From a virus, in the IMG/VR virus record IMGVR_UViG_3300030328_001298, positions 1 to 41,422 of that record: a stretch of DNA of 41,422 nucleotides; one strand, given 5' to 3'. A model generated the notes under the pieces. It saw only the letters and a program-made list of their open reading frames with translations, made no database searches and had not been told where the DNA came from. The position numbers were made by a program, and so were the translations under genes. Shown here one piece after another: positions 9,101 to 14,894 of the stretch (its first letter is position 1; each line of letters opens with the position of its first letter).

Positions 9101-9985
9101 TAAGTAACGTATTAAACCAGTTTCTTCTGCTTCTTTATATAATCTATTGCTAGTACCATCTTTTAATGTCTTAAATTTTTCTAGAATCTGTGCGCCTGTC
9201 ATAGGGAACTCTATACCCTCAACACGAGTAGTAATCCCTTCTTGGTAAATTACATTACCAAACTCGTCTTTCTTTGGTATTGGTTTACCTTTTTTACCTT
9301 TACCCGGTTCAAACACAGGCATCCTTATTTGTCTTAATTGCTGAAGCTCACCTTGACCCGTGCCAATATTCTCTATCTCTTGAAGCAAGTTAGAAAAGAA
9401 AACTCCGTCTTTACTTAGCTGTGCTGAAGTATTTACATCTTTTTTTAAATAATCATCTTCAAAAATTTGTACTCTTTCTGGCTCTCGTGGTGCAGCAGGT
9501 ACATTATCGGTGGTCATCATCAACGTCTCAGCAGTTGTCGGTGGTGGTAATTTACTTGCACCAGCTCCCGCCATAGCAAATTGTGGACCTCCAAAGTCAC
9601 CACCAGAAGGTGGTCTGTTTTTTAATCTAGCTGCTAATCTTGCCGAGGCTATTGCTTTAGTTAACAATGCACCAGGAGCAAACATTCGACCTGCACTTTC
9701 CAAGTTCTCATCTTTGCCAAAGTTCTCAAAAGAAAACTCTGGAAACTCTTCGCCCATAAATTTCTTAGCAAGAGCTTCAGAACCAAAACGATTTATTAAA
9801 CTTTCTATACCTTTAGGCGTACTACCATATCGCATATCAAAATAAAGACCTGCTAGGTCGGCGGGCAAACCAAGTATGTCTGCTGTTTCTCCAACCAGTA
9901 ACCCCTTACCAAGTCTTTGAAAATCTTCTAATGTTTTTCCTAATCCTTGCGGTCTTGGACCACCTGGAAAATATGGTTCTGCCAT
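6119..9985 (-). CDS. Giant virion protein (1288 aa), possible ejection/polyvalent protein
   Basis: The N-terminus has a hydrophobic, Gly/Leu-rich region (GLLVGETADILGLPADLAGLY) of a kind common in large internal or ejected phage proteins. Residues about 450-750 are long, charged and coiled-coil-like. Near 1170-1230 a stretch with KDGKRYVIFPKLVDYAAARG, then a YGSAY segment, loosely recalls C-terminal domains of large polyvalent phage proteins. It ends PRFKKGGIFNKFRKVA, basic and Gly-containing like its small neighbours. No catalytic motif is clear. It sits between the small tailed proteins and the portal, both junctions TAATG. Best reading: a large virion protein loaded near the portal; function unknown. 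Confidence 0.75.
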   Translation of the reverse strand: MAEPYFPGGPRPQGLGKTLEDFQRLGKGLLVGETADILGLPADLAGLYFDMRYGSTPKGIESLINRFGSEALAKKFMGEEFPEFSFENFGKDENLESAGRMFAPGALLTKAIASARLAARLKNRPPSGGDFGGPQFAMAGAGASKLPPPTTAETLMMTTDNVPAAPREPERVQIFEDDYLKKDVNTSAQLSKDGVFFSNLLQEIENIGTGQGELQQLRQIRMPVFEPGKGKKGKPIPKKDEFGNVIYQEGITTRVEGIEFPMTGAQILEKFKTLKDGTSNRLYKEAEETGLIRYLELNPKEKFEADGGKEKLYNIASQFTPEIESRVYRESDLLAIEAESQDIMNEMATPNMTTEEIAALQARGDELADRKRKTLMGMGNLSQQRIDPGGDAVYDVVHTIFGTGARGNEIVGSSIDKLGETQVVKQELKKLEDFFKSTGDTDSLKKLTQSYSEHGFGNAVDGGYFAHTRSVDGFMGFELGPNAPELEDARFFNEFQNNQGMTKARKMVQDSPAKTADVQRNIQKQKDIIDVLNNEMAQKNIDAQNGTITQAELKQFENYFVSEKTKRNNNITNLNKILDRKNDIVLNSKLMDVNQVLKIDKEQNLGISTFSEKKVKLQDEGKEISNEIDRIMVSIGTLDNSIDPLKKQVFQVDNDLEKFRSLSESQQYNKTAIDNFFDEDVANPGAGQELFLVGDSKFDPSSAIKDDVEAVDLMQNNVPSLIKKFMTMAVKDSDAQSVVLKTNFVFRSGLTGNQVQAFEKQAIDEINKRFKFGGDTLQDNPLNVFLKSGNDRIKDNDMVLDHYRTVEKLVNDGKIDVEQFNPEFSADSINTRLGKDKGRLAPIISELTYEKYVQMKVLDNPNYFRTPQNISKFFKDAYRNHGLSLEQDYIKAQVVKNLVNSNELRRIAGEDNIKELAQRLKVANDKPGTYSDKVEDYKNIYQDFQADFEVEYGSSGKGSKVIEKVVNETVDKYINATKRIPRTSDQAGYRRRIEGFGSTNIADFEYTPPTSQNLLSKFVSPEKGKLNIKPFTATPETLRNQIKKDLILNAHANVFGNYNNAIIDSMAHQDKLKSLDGERAILANRLREGQAKLSQNKIDLRPFLQRGAIQNLVNQLGDKVPDSMKNSLKQAMLHADSNQSFQFQKNPPIQNSQQGLDMMVHKSISDAKKDGKRYVIFPKLVDYAAARGSGNSAKYKFAAGDDELGGILKKHYGSAYFTTPNVYSSSSKVSPTSTRILRMGSGSYDRNSPDFVNDADHFRVIDLTKIDSDLKIPRFKKGGIFNKFRKVA

Positions 9986-10224
9986 TATGTAATCCTAGTT
10001 GTCTTTTTCTTTTCTGGTAACATGATCTTTGAAAAACGATTGGTTACTGTATAACCACCCATCTTCTTCTTAAATAAATCTAATTGCTTTGGTTTAAATA
10101 TCTTCTTTACTTTAGCAGGACCCCTGGTCGGTGGTACAATCTTCCCGAAGTTTTTGCCAGGAACGGGTTGTCCTCGTCCAGCTAACTCTCGATACGCTCT
10201 AATTCTATCTGCTTCATCTGACAT
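9985..10224 (-). CDS. Small basic protein (79 aa)
   Basis: Lys/Arg-rich protein containing NFGKIVPPTRGPAKVKKIFK and KKKMGGYTV. The MGG element recalls the shared tail of the three upstream genes, but the protein continues 30 residues beyond it. TAATG junctions on both sides tie it to the terminase-portal operon. No family recognised; a DNA- or capsid-associated role is only a guess from charge and position. Confidence 0.7.
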   Translation of the reverse strand: MSDEADRIRAYRELAGRGQPVPGKNFGKIVPPTRGPAKVKKIFKPKQLDLFKKKMGGYTVTNRFSKIMLPEKKKTTRIT

Positions 10225-10703
10225 TAATAAACTCCCTTGAACGTCCCACCACGGTTTTTCATCACACCGCCCATGTTCATCTTCTTAGTTATATCACCTC
10301 TTATAGTTCGTTTGGCTCGTCTACCAGTCAACACACCTGCTCTAGGAGATGATTTTTTCTTTTTACCTTTTTCCAACTTAGCAGTCATTTCATCTTGTAA
10401 TTTCTTTAGTTTTCTTTTATCTGACGCTAGACCAACACTAAATCCAAGATTCTTATACTCATCAGCTGTTAAATCTCGTATTCCTTTTCTAGTTGGTGGC
10501 GTTTTTAAAAAACCTGAACCTAGATATTTGTTTTCAAATTCTCTCTTAAGTTTACCAGTTTTAGTGAATCTATTAGCATACGCTCTCTCAAATTCTCTTA
10601 TTTTTGCTCTTGATGCTTCAATCGCTTGATTATCTTTATTTTTAAAAGCCTCTTGTTGATTTTTAATCAACATAGCCATTACACCTAAATCACCTAACTT
10701 CAT
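10224..10703 (-). CDS. Small basic protein with MNMGGVM-RGGTFKG tail (copy 3)
   Basis: 159 aa, helical and strongly basic, with a putative helix early on (NQQEAFKNKDNQAIEASRAK). The last 18 residues are MNMGGVMKNRGGTFKGVY, almost identical to the C-terminus of the next gene upstream and close to that of the one beyond, while the rest of these proteins is unrelated. A conserved tail on otherwise different proteins usually means a shared docking or targeting role. Its stop and start join its neighbours through TAATG. Function unknown; a head-internal or morphogenesis protein is plausible. Confidence 0.75.
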   Translation of the reverse strand: MKLGDLGVMAMLIKNQQEAFKNKDNQAIEASRAKIREFERAYANRFTKTGKLKREFENKYLGSGFLKTPPTRKGIRDLTADEYKNLGFSVGLASDKRKLKKLQDEMTAKLEKGKKKKSSPRAGVLTGRRAKRTIRGDITKKMNMGGVMKNRGGTFKGVY

Positions 10704-11092
10704 TAGTAGACTCCCTTAAAAGTTCCGCCACGATTTCTCATTACACCGCCCATGTTCATCTTCCTATACTTATTTGCCAATCTCAAATTTTCTTTTTCTC
10801 TAATCAACATAGGATCTTGGATCTCAACTATAGGGCCCTTGGTTCCCGCACCAACGGCTTTGGCTTTTATATTCGCTAACTTAGACTTTTGTACGTTTAA
10901 TTTACGTTGGTTTTCCCTAATCTTTGCCAGTTCTTTCTGTCTTGCCTTCTGCTCTTTTTCTTTTTTCTTCTCTAGTCTGGCTTTTTCTTTCTCTGCTTTT
11001 TGGTCTTTTCTAAACTTTTCTGTAACTGCGGCAAAGTTATAGGGATCGTGCATCACCTTTTCTTTGTGCTTCATTCCTTTTTTGCCAGCCAT
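10703..11092 (-). CDS. Small basic coiled-coil protein with MNMGGVM-RGGTFKG tail (copy 2)
   Basis: 129 aa. Residues about 28-80 are a Lys/Glu/Arg-rich heptad region typical of a single long helix, ended by a Gly/Val hinge (AVGAGTKGP). The C-terminus is MNMGGVMRNRGGTFKGVY, differing by one residue from copy 3. At DNA level the 17-base stretch for the MNMGGV part (10743-10759, read on the other strand) is identical in all three copies. TAATG junctions on both sides. Function unknown. Confidence 0.75.
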   Translation of the reverse strand: MAGKKGMKHKEKVMHDPYNFAAVTEKFRKDQKAEKEKARLEKKKEKEQKARQKELAKIRENQRKLNVQKSKLANIKAKAVGAGTKGPIVEIQDPMLIREKENLRLANKYRKMNMGGVMRNRGGTFKGVY

Positions 11093-11616
11093 TAGAAACT
11101 ACCTTTAAAAGTTCCGCCTCTGCCTTTCATGACACCGCCCATGTTCATGCGTTTTAGCACATGTTTTCTCACGCCTTTAAATTCTCCACCTAAACGAACA
11201 CCGTTTGGACCTACCTTTTTACCTGCTTTTCTAATAGCATCCTCTTGTGCTTGATTTTTTTTAATTCTTTCTATTCTTTGTAAATCTGTTTCTCTCTCTT
11301 TTTTTACCGATAAAGGTGCATTTTTTTTCATACTAAGATTACCAAGACCAGGTGTTTTTTCTTTTATCGTTCCTGCTCTTATTTCTCTTATTTCTTTTTC
11401 TTTTTTATCTGCTTCTGATTTTTTCATAGGAGGACCAGGTCTTTTTCTTTCCTCTTTTTCCATTAAGTCTTGAATACGGCTTATTTCTATTTCTCTTTTC
11501 TTTGCCAAAAACTTTTTCTGACCTGTTGTCAAAGTTTTCTTTGGCTTGTTTTTAGCTTTCTGTTGTGCTTTTTTTACAGCAATATATTCTGATTTTATTT
11601 TTTGTCTATCTGCCAT
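11092..11616 (-). CDS. Small basic protein with MNMGGVM-RGGTFKG tail (copy 1)
   Basis: The chosen start is the ATG that overlaps the large terminase stop (TAATG), giving 174 aa; an earlier in-frame Met lies inside the terminase gene and is unlikely. The protein is Lys-rich and helical. Near its end it carries a short partial repeat (GGEFKGVRK) and then the full tail MNMGGVMKGRGGTFKGSF. The partial plus full motif in one protein suggests that the tail module can be duplicated. Directly downstream of the terminase, so likely made with the packaging machinery. Function unknown. Confidence 0.75.
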   Translation of the reverse strand: MADRQKIKSEYIAVKKAQQKAKNKPKKTLTTGQKKFLAKKREIEISRIQDLMEKEERKRPGPPMKKSEADKKEKEIREIRAGTIKEKTPGLGNLSMKKNAPLSVKKERETDLQRIERIKKNQAQEDAIRKAGKKVGPNGVRLGGEFKGVRKHVLKRMNMGGVMKGRGGTFKGSF

Positions 11617-13094
11617 TAGTAATACTCCCGTTTCGTTTTTGGATACCAATCTTCTCCTTGATCTTCTCCATCCAGTACAACAAAGCCACCTTGTCTAAAT
11701 CTCATAACTGCCATCGTCATACTATCACAATAGTCATCATGGTCGCCATTTGGAAAAGATGCAACTTCTTCTATAACATCTTCTGCAAACTTCTCTCCAC
11801 TAGGATACCACACTTTTCCCGATTCGAAAATAGGAGATACAATGTGCATCCTCGTAGTCTTGTCTAAGTTACCCGCCTTACGTCTACCAGGACTAAAGGT
11901 CAACACCGGAAGGTTAAGTAACCTTAACTCGTCTGCCAAGGGTTGTCCACTAGCTTTTGCCTCAATCAACATCATGTCGGGTTCCCAGTATTCATTCTCT
12001 TCTATCGCTATCTCCTTCAACTCTGGAAAATTCCAACGACCCTTCTTTGCATCTAACATTATCAAATGCTGTTCGCCATTCGCCTTTGGCTCAAAAACAC
12101 CCCATGTCGTAATCGCACTATAGTCTGCTGTCTCTTTTTTACTGTACGCAGTATCATAACTTTGCAAAATATAATCTAATTTCGGTACTGCTTCTTCTTC
12201 CCACGGAATCCACCACTCACGCTTTATCATTGCAACATCGTCAGATGTCGGATTCTGCTGCCACTGAGCGTTCCATTTCATAGGAGATAATGATGCCTTA
12301 ACCCTTAATAACTCGTCCTTGTTCCAAAACTCGGGCCACAATAACTTATCATTCGGTAAAATCGCTGGAAATTCCACAATCTCCCATTGGTCAGACATGG
12401 TGTCCTTCGCTTGTGCTTGTATCAATCTGCCCGTCAAATCCTTCTTCGACCATCTTGTTTGCACAATAATGATGGTTCCCCCAGGTTGTAATCTCTGTCT
12501 CGGTCCAGATGTGTACCACTCATAAGTATTATCATATGCAGTCGAGGACAGTGCATCTTGTTCCGAGTGCGGATCATCAATAATCAATAAGTCTGCACCA
12601 CGACCCGTCATCGCTGCTCCAACACCCGCGGCAAAATATTCACCACCAGCACTCGTCTCCCACCGACCAGCGGCTTGACTGTCTTGCTTCAAGTCCGTGT
12701 CTGGAAAAACTTCCGTGTATATTGGATCGGCAATCAAGTCCCTAACCTTACGACCAAACCTCACGGCAAGTTCAGTATTCATCGTGGCTTGAATGATCTT
12801 TAACTTCGGATTACGGCCCAAGAACCACGAGGGCATGAGATAAGAAGCCATTTCTGACTTGGAATGTCGAGGTGGCATGTTTACGATAAGTCTTTTGAGT
12901 TCGCCCTTGGCAATACGTTCCAATTTTTCTGCAATGATTTTATGGTGTCGCCCAACGATAAAACCCTCGTATACATGTTCTGCATAAGCTAAGAAATTTT
13001 TTTGAGCTATATCACGGGTGTCCAGTTTCTTTTTCTGTTGCTCAAGCAGAAAAACTTCTTGTAACACCTCTTTAGGTAAGACATCTAGGTTCAT
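11616..13094 (-). CDS. terL: Terminase large subunit
   Basis: The DNA-packaging motor: an ATPase that threads DNA through the portal and a nuclease that cuts it. With the start at MNLDVLPKE (492 aa), the Walker A-type loop PPRHSKSE is at 74-81, Walker B LLIIDD at 169-174, and coupling motif VQTRW at 211-215. The RNase H-like nuclease has D314 (YDTAYS), E378 (LIEAK) and D453/D454 (HDDYCDS). All key residues are present. An upstream ATG at 13145 would add 17 residues; I prefer 13094 because homologous N-termini begin near there, but neither has a strong ribosome binding site. First gene of the packaging-portal operon; the small subunit is elsewhere (19.6-20.1 kb). Confidence 0.95.
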   Translation of the reverse strand: MNLDVLPKEVLQEVFLLEQQKKKLDTRDIAQKNFLAYAEHVYEGFIVGRHHKIIAEKLERIAKGELKRLIVNMPPRHSKSEMASYLMPSWFLGRNPKLKIIQATMNTELAVRFGRKVRDLIADPIYTEVFPDTDLKQDSQAAGRWETSAGGEYFAAGVGAAMTGRGADLLIIDDPHSEQDALSSTAYDNTYEWYTSGPRQRLQPGGTIIIVQTRWSKKDLTGRLIQAQAKDTMSDQWEIVEFPAILPNDKLLWPEFWNKDELLRVKASLSPMKWNAQWQQNPTSDDVAMIKREWWIPWEEEAVPKLDYILQSYDTAYSKKETADYSAITTWGVFEPKANGEQHLIMLDAKKGRWNFPELKEIAIEENEYWEPDMMLIEAKASGQPLADELRLLNLPVLTFSPGRRKAGNLDKTTRMHIVSPIFESGKVWYPSGEKFAEDVIEEVASFPNGDHDDYCDSMTMAVMRFRQGGFVVLDGEDQGEDWYPKTKREYY

Positions 13095-13174
13095 GTCCCA
13101 ACGATAATATATCTGAATGAATTTATCAACCCTACTAATACACATGTGTCAAGTAACCCTTGTGCCCTCATTTT

Positions 13175-13187
13175 GGGGGGTGGGGGG
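13175..13187. other. Paired G-tract (G6-T-G6)
   Basis: Two runs of six G separated by one T, flanked by TTTT and TCAAAA, about 80 bases upstream of the large terminase start. This is an extreme composition for an AT-rich phage and could form a two-tier G-quadruplex, or a C-rich tract in the terminase mRNA leader. No function is shown. Confidence 0.5.
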
Positions 13188-13193
13188 TCAAAA

Positions 13194-13361
13194 TACTGTC
13201 GAGTCGCAGTCGCTCCTCGACAGTAACCCCAGTTTGTTGGAGTCGCAAGGAGGCAACAGCTGCGTGATCCAGGCCTTCGGGAAGCAAAAGGCACAAAGAC
13301 TCGCAGTCGCTCCTCTTTGTGCCTTTGGTAGCTTGTCTGTGAGTCGCAATGCGACTCACAG
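13194..13361. repeat. TCGCA stem-loop cluster A (three hairpins)
   Basis: Three inverted repeats sit between the 91-aa gene and the large terminase. Hairpin 1 (13194-13225) has a 10-bp stem and a loop with TCGCAGTCGC. Hairpin 2 (13287-13326) has a perfect 13-bp stem (AAAGGCACAAAGA and its complement) and a 14-nt loop CTCGCAGTCGCTCC. Hairpin 3 (13337-13361) has 12-bp arms (CTGTGAGTCGCA) around a single A. Between 1 and 2 lie a weak TGTTG/CAACA hairpin (13235-13258), also with GTCGCAA in its loop, and a spacer GCTGCGTGATCC..CTTCGGGAAGCAAAA (13259-13289) that recurs at 14247-14272. Stems differ but loop motifs agree, so this is one structured family. No T-run follows, so these are not ordinary terminators. 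Confidence 0.85.
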
Positions 13362-13367
13362 TGTAGA

Positions 13368-13643
13368 TTAGGCTACATCCTTCTTGGTTAGTGAGTCTGG
13401 CATTAGGTTGTCTAGGTATGACTTCTTAACCATGACATAGTTGCCGTCTAAACTCTCTATTAGTTTAGTGATGACATCCTTTACAACATATTGCACGATA
13501 TCATCATCCAATCTAGAGGTAAGAGTATCGACATCATTTCTGATGTCTTGGATTGATGAGTTCTCATCAATCGCATCTCCAATCTTGGATTCTATTTGCT
13601 CATCAACATATTCTGTGATGGCATCTTGTATCTGATAAGACAT
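13368..13643 (-). CDS. Small acidic protein, leftward early gene
   Basis: 91 aa, rich in Asp, Glu and Ile, with repeated amphipathic stretches (ITEYVDEQIESKIGDAIDEN; IRNDVDTLTSRLDDD), probably a helical oligomer. An AAGGAG site lies seven bases before the ATG and a near-consensus promoter ends about 35 bases upstream. It is the first gene of the leftward side of the divergent control region and has its own promoter, so it may be early and separately regulated rather than a virion gene. Family not recognised. Confidence 0.75.
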   Translation of the reverse strand: MSYQIQDAITEYVDEQIESKIGDAIDENSSIQDIRNDVDTLTSRLDDDIVQYVVKDVITKLIESLDGNYVMVKKSYLDNLMPDSLTKKDVA

Positions 13644-13679
13644 ACACTTCTCCTTTTCTGTTGCGTTATCGATATTAAT

Positions 13680-13708
13680 GTTATATAAGATTCTATGGGA
13701 TATGTCAA
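13680..13708 (-). promoter_or_regulatory. Leftward sigma70-type promoter with TATCCCATA in spacer
   Basis: On the minus strand TTGACA (13708-13703) is followed by a 17-bp spacer and TATAAC (13685-13680). The spacer opens with TATCCCATA, the complement of the TATGGGATA seen in rightward promoters. It would drive the 91-aa gene. Best consensus match in the window. Confidence 0.8.
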
Positions 13709-13801
13709 GAGATAAAATAAAAAAAGAACTTAACTTGTTAACTAATTATTACCGAAGCCTCTTGACAACCTTCGCTCCGTGTGCGTTGCCGTGTGTAAAA
13801 T

Positions 13802-13852
13802 TGCAGAGAATCGCAAAGTTATTATAGTTTCTTGTTCTTGCGATTCTCTGCA
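13802..13852. repeat. TCGCA stem-loop B, between divergent promoters
   Basis: A perfect 15-bp inverted repeat (TGCAGAGAATCGCAA and its complement) with a 21-nt AT-rich loop. The same arm sequence returns at 14275-14290/14310-14325 with a different loop. It lies between the leftward promoter (13708) and the rightward one (13867), a natural place for an operator, origin or processing site. Confidence 0.85.
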
Positions 13853-13866
13853 TTAAAACTTTCTGC

Positions 13867-13895
13867 TTGACTTATGGGATTAGTTGGGATACATT
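13867..13895 (+). promoter_or_regulatory. Rightward promoter with tandem TGGGATA motif
   Basis: TTGACT (13867-13872), a 17-bp spacer, then TACATT (13890-13895). The spacer TATGGGATTAGTTGGGA continues into TACATT, so two GGGAT units start exactly 10 bp apart, one helical turn, overlapping the -10. This is a good arrangement for a tandem-site repressor. Drives the 38-aa peptide. Confidence 0.7.
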
Positions 13896-13927
13896 ATATA
13901 TAACTTTAAATAGCATAGGAAAGAAAA

Positions 13928-14044
13928 ATGAAACTGATTCATAAGGTAAATAGAAAAGGCAAACGAGCCACGCATAAAAAAAGAAAGGTTGGCAAATGGT
14001 CAACCTCAATGGTAAAGACTACGAGCTTCGCTCATAGAAGATAG
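13928..14044 (+). CDS. 38-aa very basic peptide, own promoter and terminator
   Basis: ATG preceded by AGGAAAG, then 38 codons beginning MKLIHKVNRKGKRATHKKRK and ending TTSFAHRR. About 40 percent of residues are Lys, Arg or His and there is one Trp. It is the only frame between a promoter at 13867 and a strong terminator at 14062, so the unit seems dedicated to it. Small basic early phage peptides often bind nucleic acid or host enzymes; no homologue is recognised. A structured small RNA from the same unit is an alternative. Confidence 0.6.
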   Translation: MKLIHKVNRKGKRATHKKRKVGKWSTSMVKTTSFAHRR

Positions 14045-14061
14045 CTTCTCCTAGCTAAAGT

Positions 14062-14094
14062 AAGCCAACACCCGAAGGGTGTTGGCTTTTTTTG
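14062..14094 (+). terminator. Intrinsic terminator with CCCGAAGGG tip
   Basis: A 12-bp perfect stem (AAGCCAACACCC and complement), a GAA loop and a T-run to 14093. It ends the 38-aa unit. Confidence 0.92.
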
Positions 14095-14140
14095 TATCCC
14101 GACCCGACTTCTCTCAAATTTCTCCCCGCAGTCCACGCAG

Positions 14141-14325
14141 CTTCAGGCAGCGTCCAACACCCTGAAGGTCGGGTTCGCAAAAGTGGAACGAGTCGCAAGC
14201 TCCCCGTTCCACTCACCCCTTGACTTCCAGGCCGCAACCAGGTGCTGCTGCGTGATCCTTCGGGAAGCAAAAACTTGCAGAGAATCGCAAGGCTATTAAA
14301 ATTCTTGAGTTGCGATTCTCTGCAA
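14141..14325. repeat. TCGCA stem-loop cluster C
   Basis: A 7-bp hairpin (CTTCAGG, 14141-14167), then a 9-bp hairpin AGTGGAACG (14182-14213) with loop AGTCGCAAGCTCCC. A spacer ending GCTGCGTGATCCTTCGGGAAGCAAAA follows at 14247-14272 (first 12 bases match 13259-13270 exactly). Last is a 16-bp perfect hairpin, TTGCAGAGAATCGCAA (14275-14325), with a 19-nt loop. The order hairpin, ACCCC-containing spacer, GCGTGATCC..TTCGGGAAGCAAAA, hairpin is the same as in cluster A, so these are two diverged copies of one composite element of roughly 130 bp. The segment is clearly more GC-rich than flanking genes. No convincing gene lies in 14095-14417. Confidence 0.85.
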
Positions 14326-14367
14326 TAGTCAATAGCTTTTTTGCAACGCAAAAAAGCTATTGACTAT
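14325..14367. repeat. Perfect 20-bp hairpin covering a promoter -35
   Basis: ATAGTCAATAGCTTTTTTGC (14325-14344), a 3-nt AAC loop, then the exact complement (14348-14367). The right arm contains TTGACT at 14360-14365, the -35 of the promoter for the 94-aa gene, and the left arm touches the end of the preceding hairpin. It has no following T-run. In DNA it could extrude as a cruciform; in RNA it would be a very stable stem. Confidence 0.9.
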
Positions 14368-14387
14368 CTCATGGATTCTGATATTAT
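14360..14387 (+). promoter_or_regulatory. Rightward promoter of the 94-aa gene
   Basis: TTGACT (14360-14365), 16-bp spacer, TATTAT (14382-14387). The spacer ATCTCATGGATTCTGA is a degenerate form of the ATCCCATAGAATCT seen in the leftward promoter. A ribosome binding site and ATG follow within 36 bp. Confidence 0.65.
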
Positions 14388-14417
14388 CTTATATGTAACT
14401 TATAGGAAGGAAAAACA

Positions 14418-14702
14418 ATGAAACAATACCCAATTTGGAATATCATTACGGCTTGTATTTACAAGTCGGCTAAATCTTACGGAGTCAGAAACACGGGAGA
14501 GGTTGAGGTCAGAGTCGGGACATCTTCGAGCAACTCTCATAAATTTATAAAACACACCACGACTCACAGACTACACGACAACGGGGACAGAGAATATCGC
14601 TTTTATATTGATGGCGAATGTGTCAGACGAGCCTTACTGAAAAAAGGTGCAAAAGAACTAAACCATATCCACCCCCACCAAGAAATTAAAATAGCATCTT
14701 AA
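14418..14702 (+). CDS. Small early protein (94 aa)
   Basis: AGGAAGG seven bases before the ATG, dedicated promoter upstream and terminator directly downstream. Mixed alpha/beta-looking sequence with IWNIITACIYKSAKSYG at the start, a Ser/Thr/His-rich centre (TSSSNSHKFIKHTTTH) and a basic end. No membrane span or catalytic motif. Family not recognised. The single-gene unit suggests strong, tightly timed early expression, as with phage host-takeover proteins (inference). Confidence 0.75.
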   Translation: MKQYPIWNIITACIYKSAKSYGVRNTGEVEVRVGTSSSNSHKFIKHTTTHRLHDNGDREYRFYIDGECVRRALLKKGAKELNHIHPHQEIKIAS

Positions 14703-14708
14703 CCACAA

Positions 14709-14745
14709 GAAGCTCCACCCGAAGGGTGGAGCTTCTTTTCTTTTG
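14709..14745 (+). terminator. Intrinsic terminator with CCCGAAGGG tip
   Basis: A 12-bp perfect stem GAAGCTCCACCC and complement, GAA loop, then TTTTCTTTT. Same tip as the terminator at 14062 but different stem bases, so the design is shared rather than copied. Confidence 0.92.
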
Positions 14746-14774
14746 CCTCCATTCACGATTCCTTTATGTTAGGT

Positions 14775-14894
14775 TGCAAAGGTGCAAAGATTCGCAAACT
14801 CATCTTTGCAAAATAAATGCCACTTTTCGATTTGCAAAGATGCAAAAGTTCGCAAAACTCACTTTTGCAGAATAGATGCCACTTTTCGATTCGC
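14775..14894. repeat. Two tandem 58-bp units, each with a TCGCA hairpin
   Basis: Unit 1 holds TGCAAAGAT (14783-14791), loop TCGCAAACTC, ATCTTTGCA (14802-14810). Unit 2 holds TGCAAAAGT (14841-14849), loop TCGCAAAACTC, ACTTTTGCA (14861-14869). Each is followed by ATAxATGCCACTTTTCGATT. The last stem bases differ between units (GAT versus AGT) but the opposite arm differs in step (ATC versus ACT), which is compensatory change and indicates that pairing is preserved. No gene lies in 14746-14858. Confidence 0.88.

Noticed and set aside
13091-13371. Three overlapping frames of 60-85 codons through stem-loop cluster A
   Set aside because: They exist on both strands because the inverted repeats lack stops. 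They have no ribosome binding sites and their products are translations of repeats.
14055-14351. A 98-codon minus-strand frame through terminator and repeats
   Set aside because: It runs across an intrinsic terminator and several hairpins, has no start signal and has a composition unlike phage proteins.
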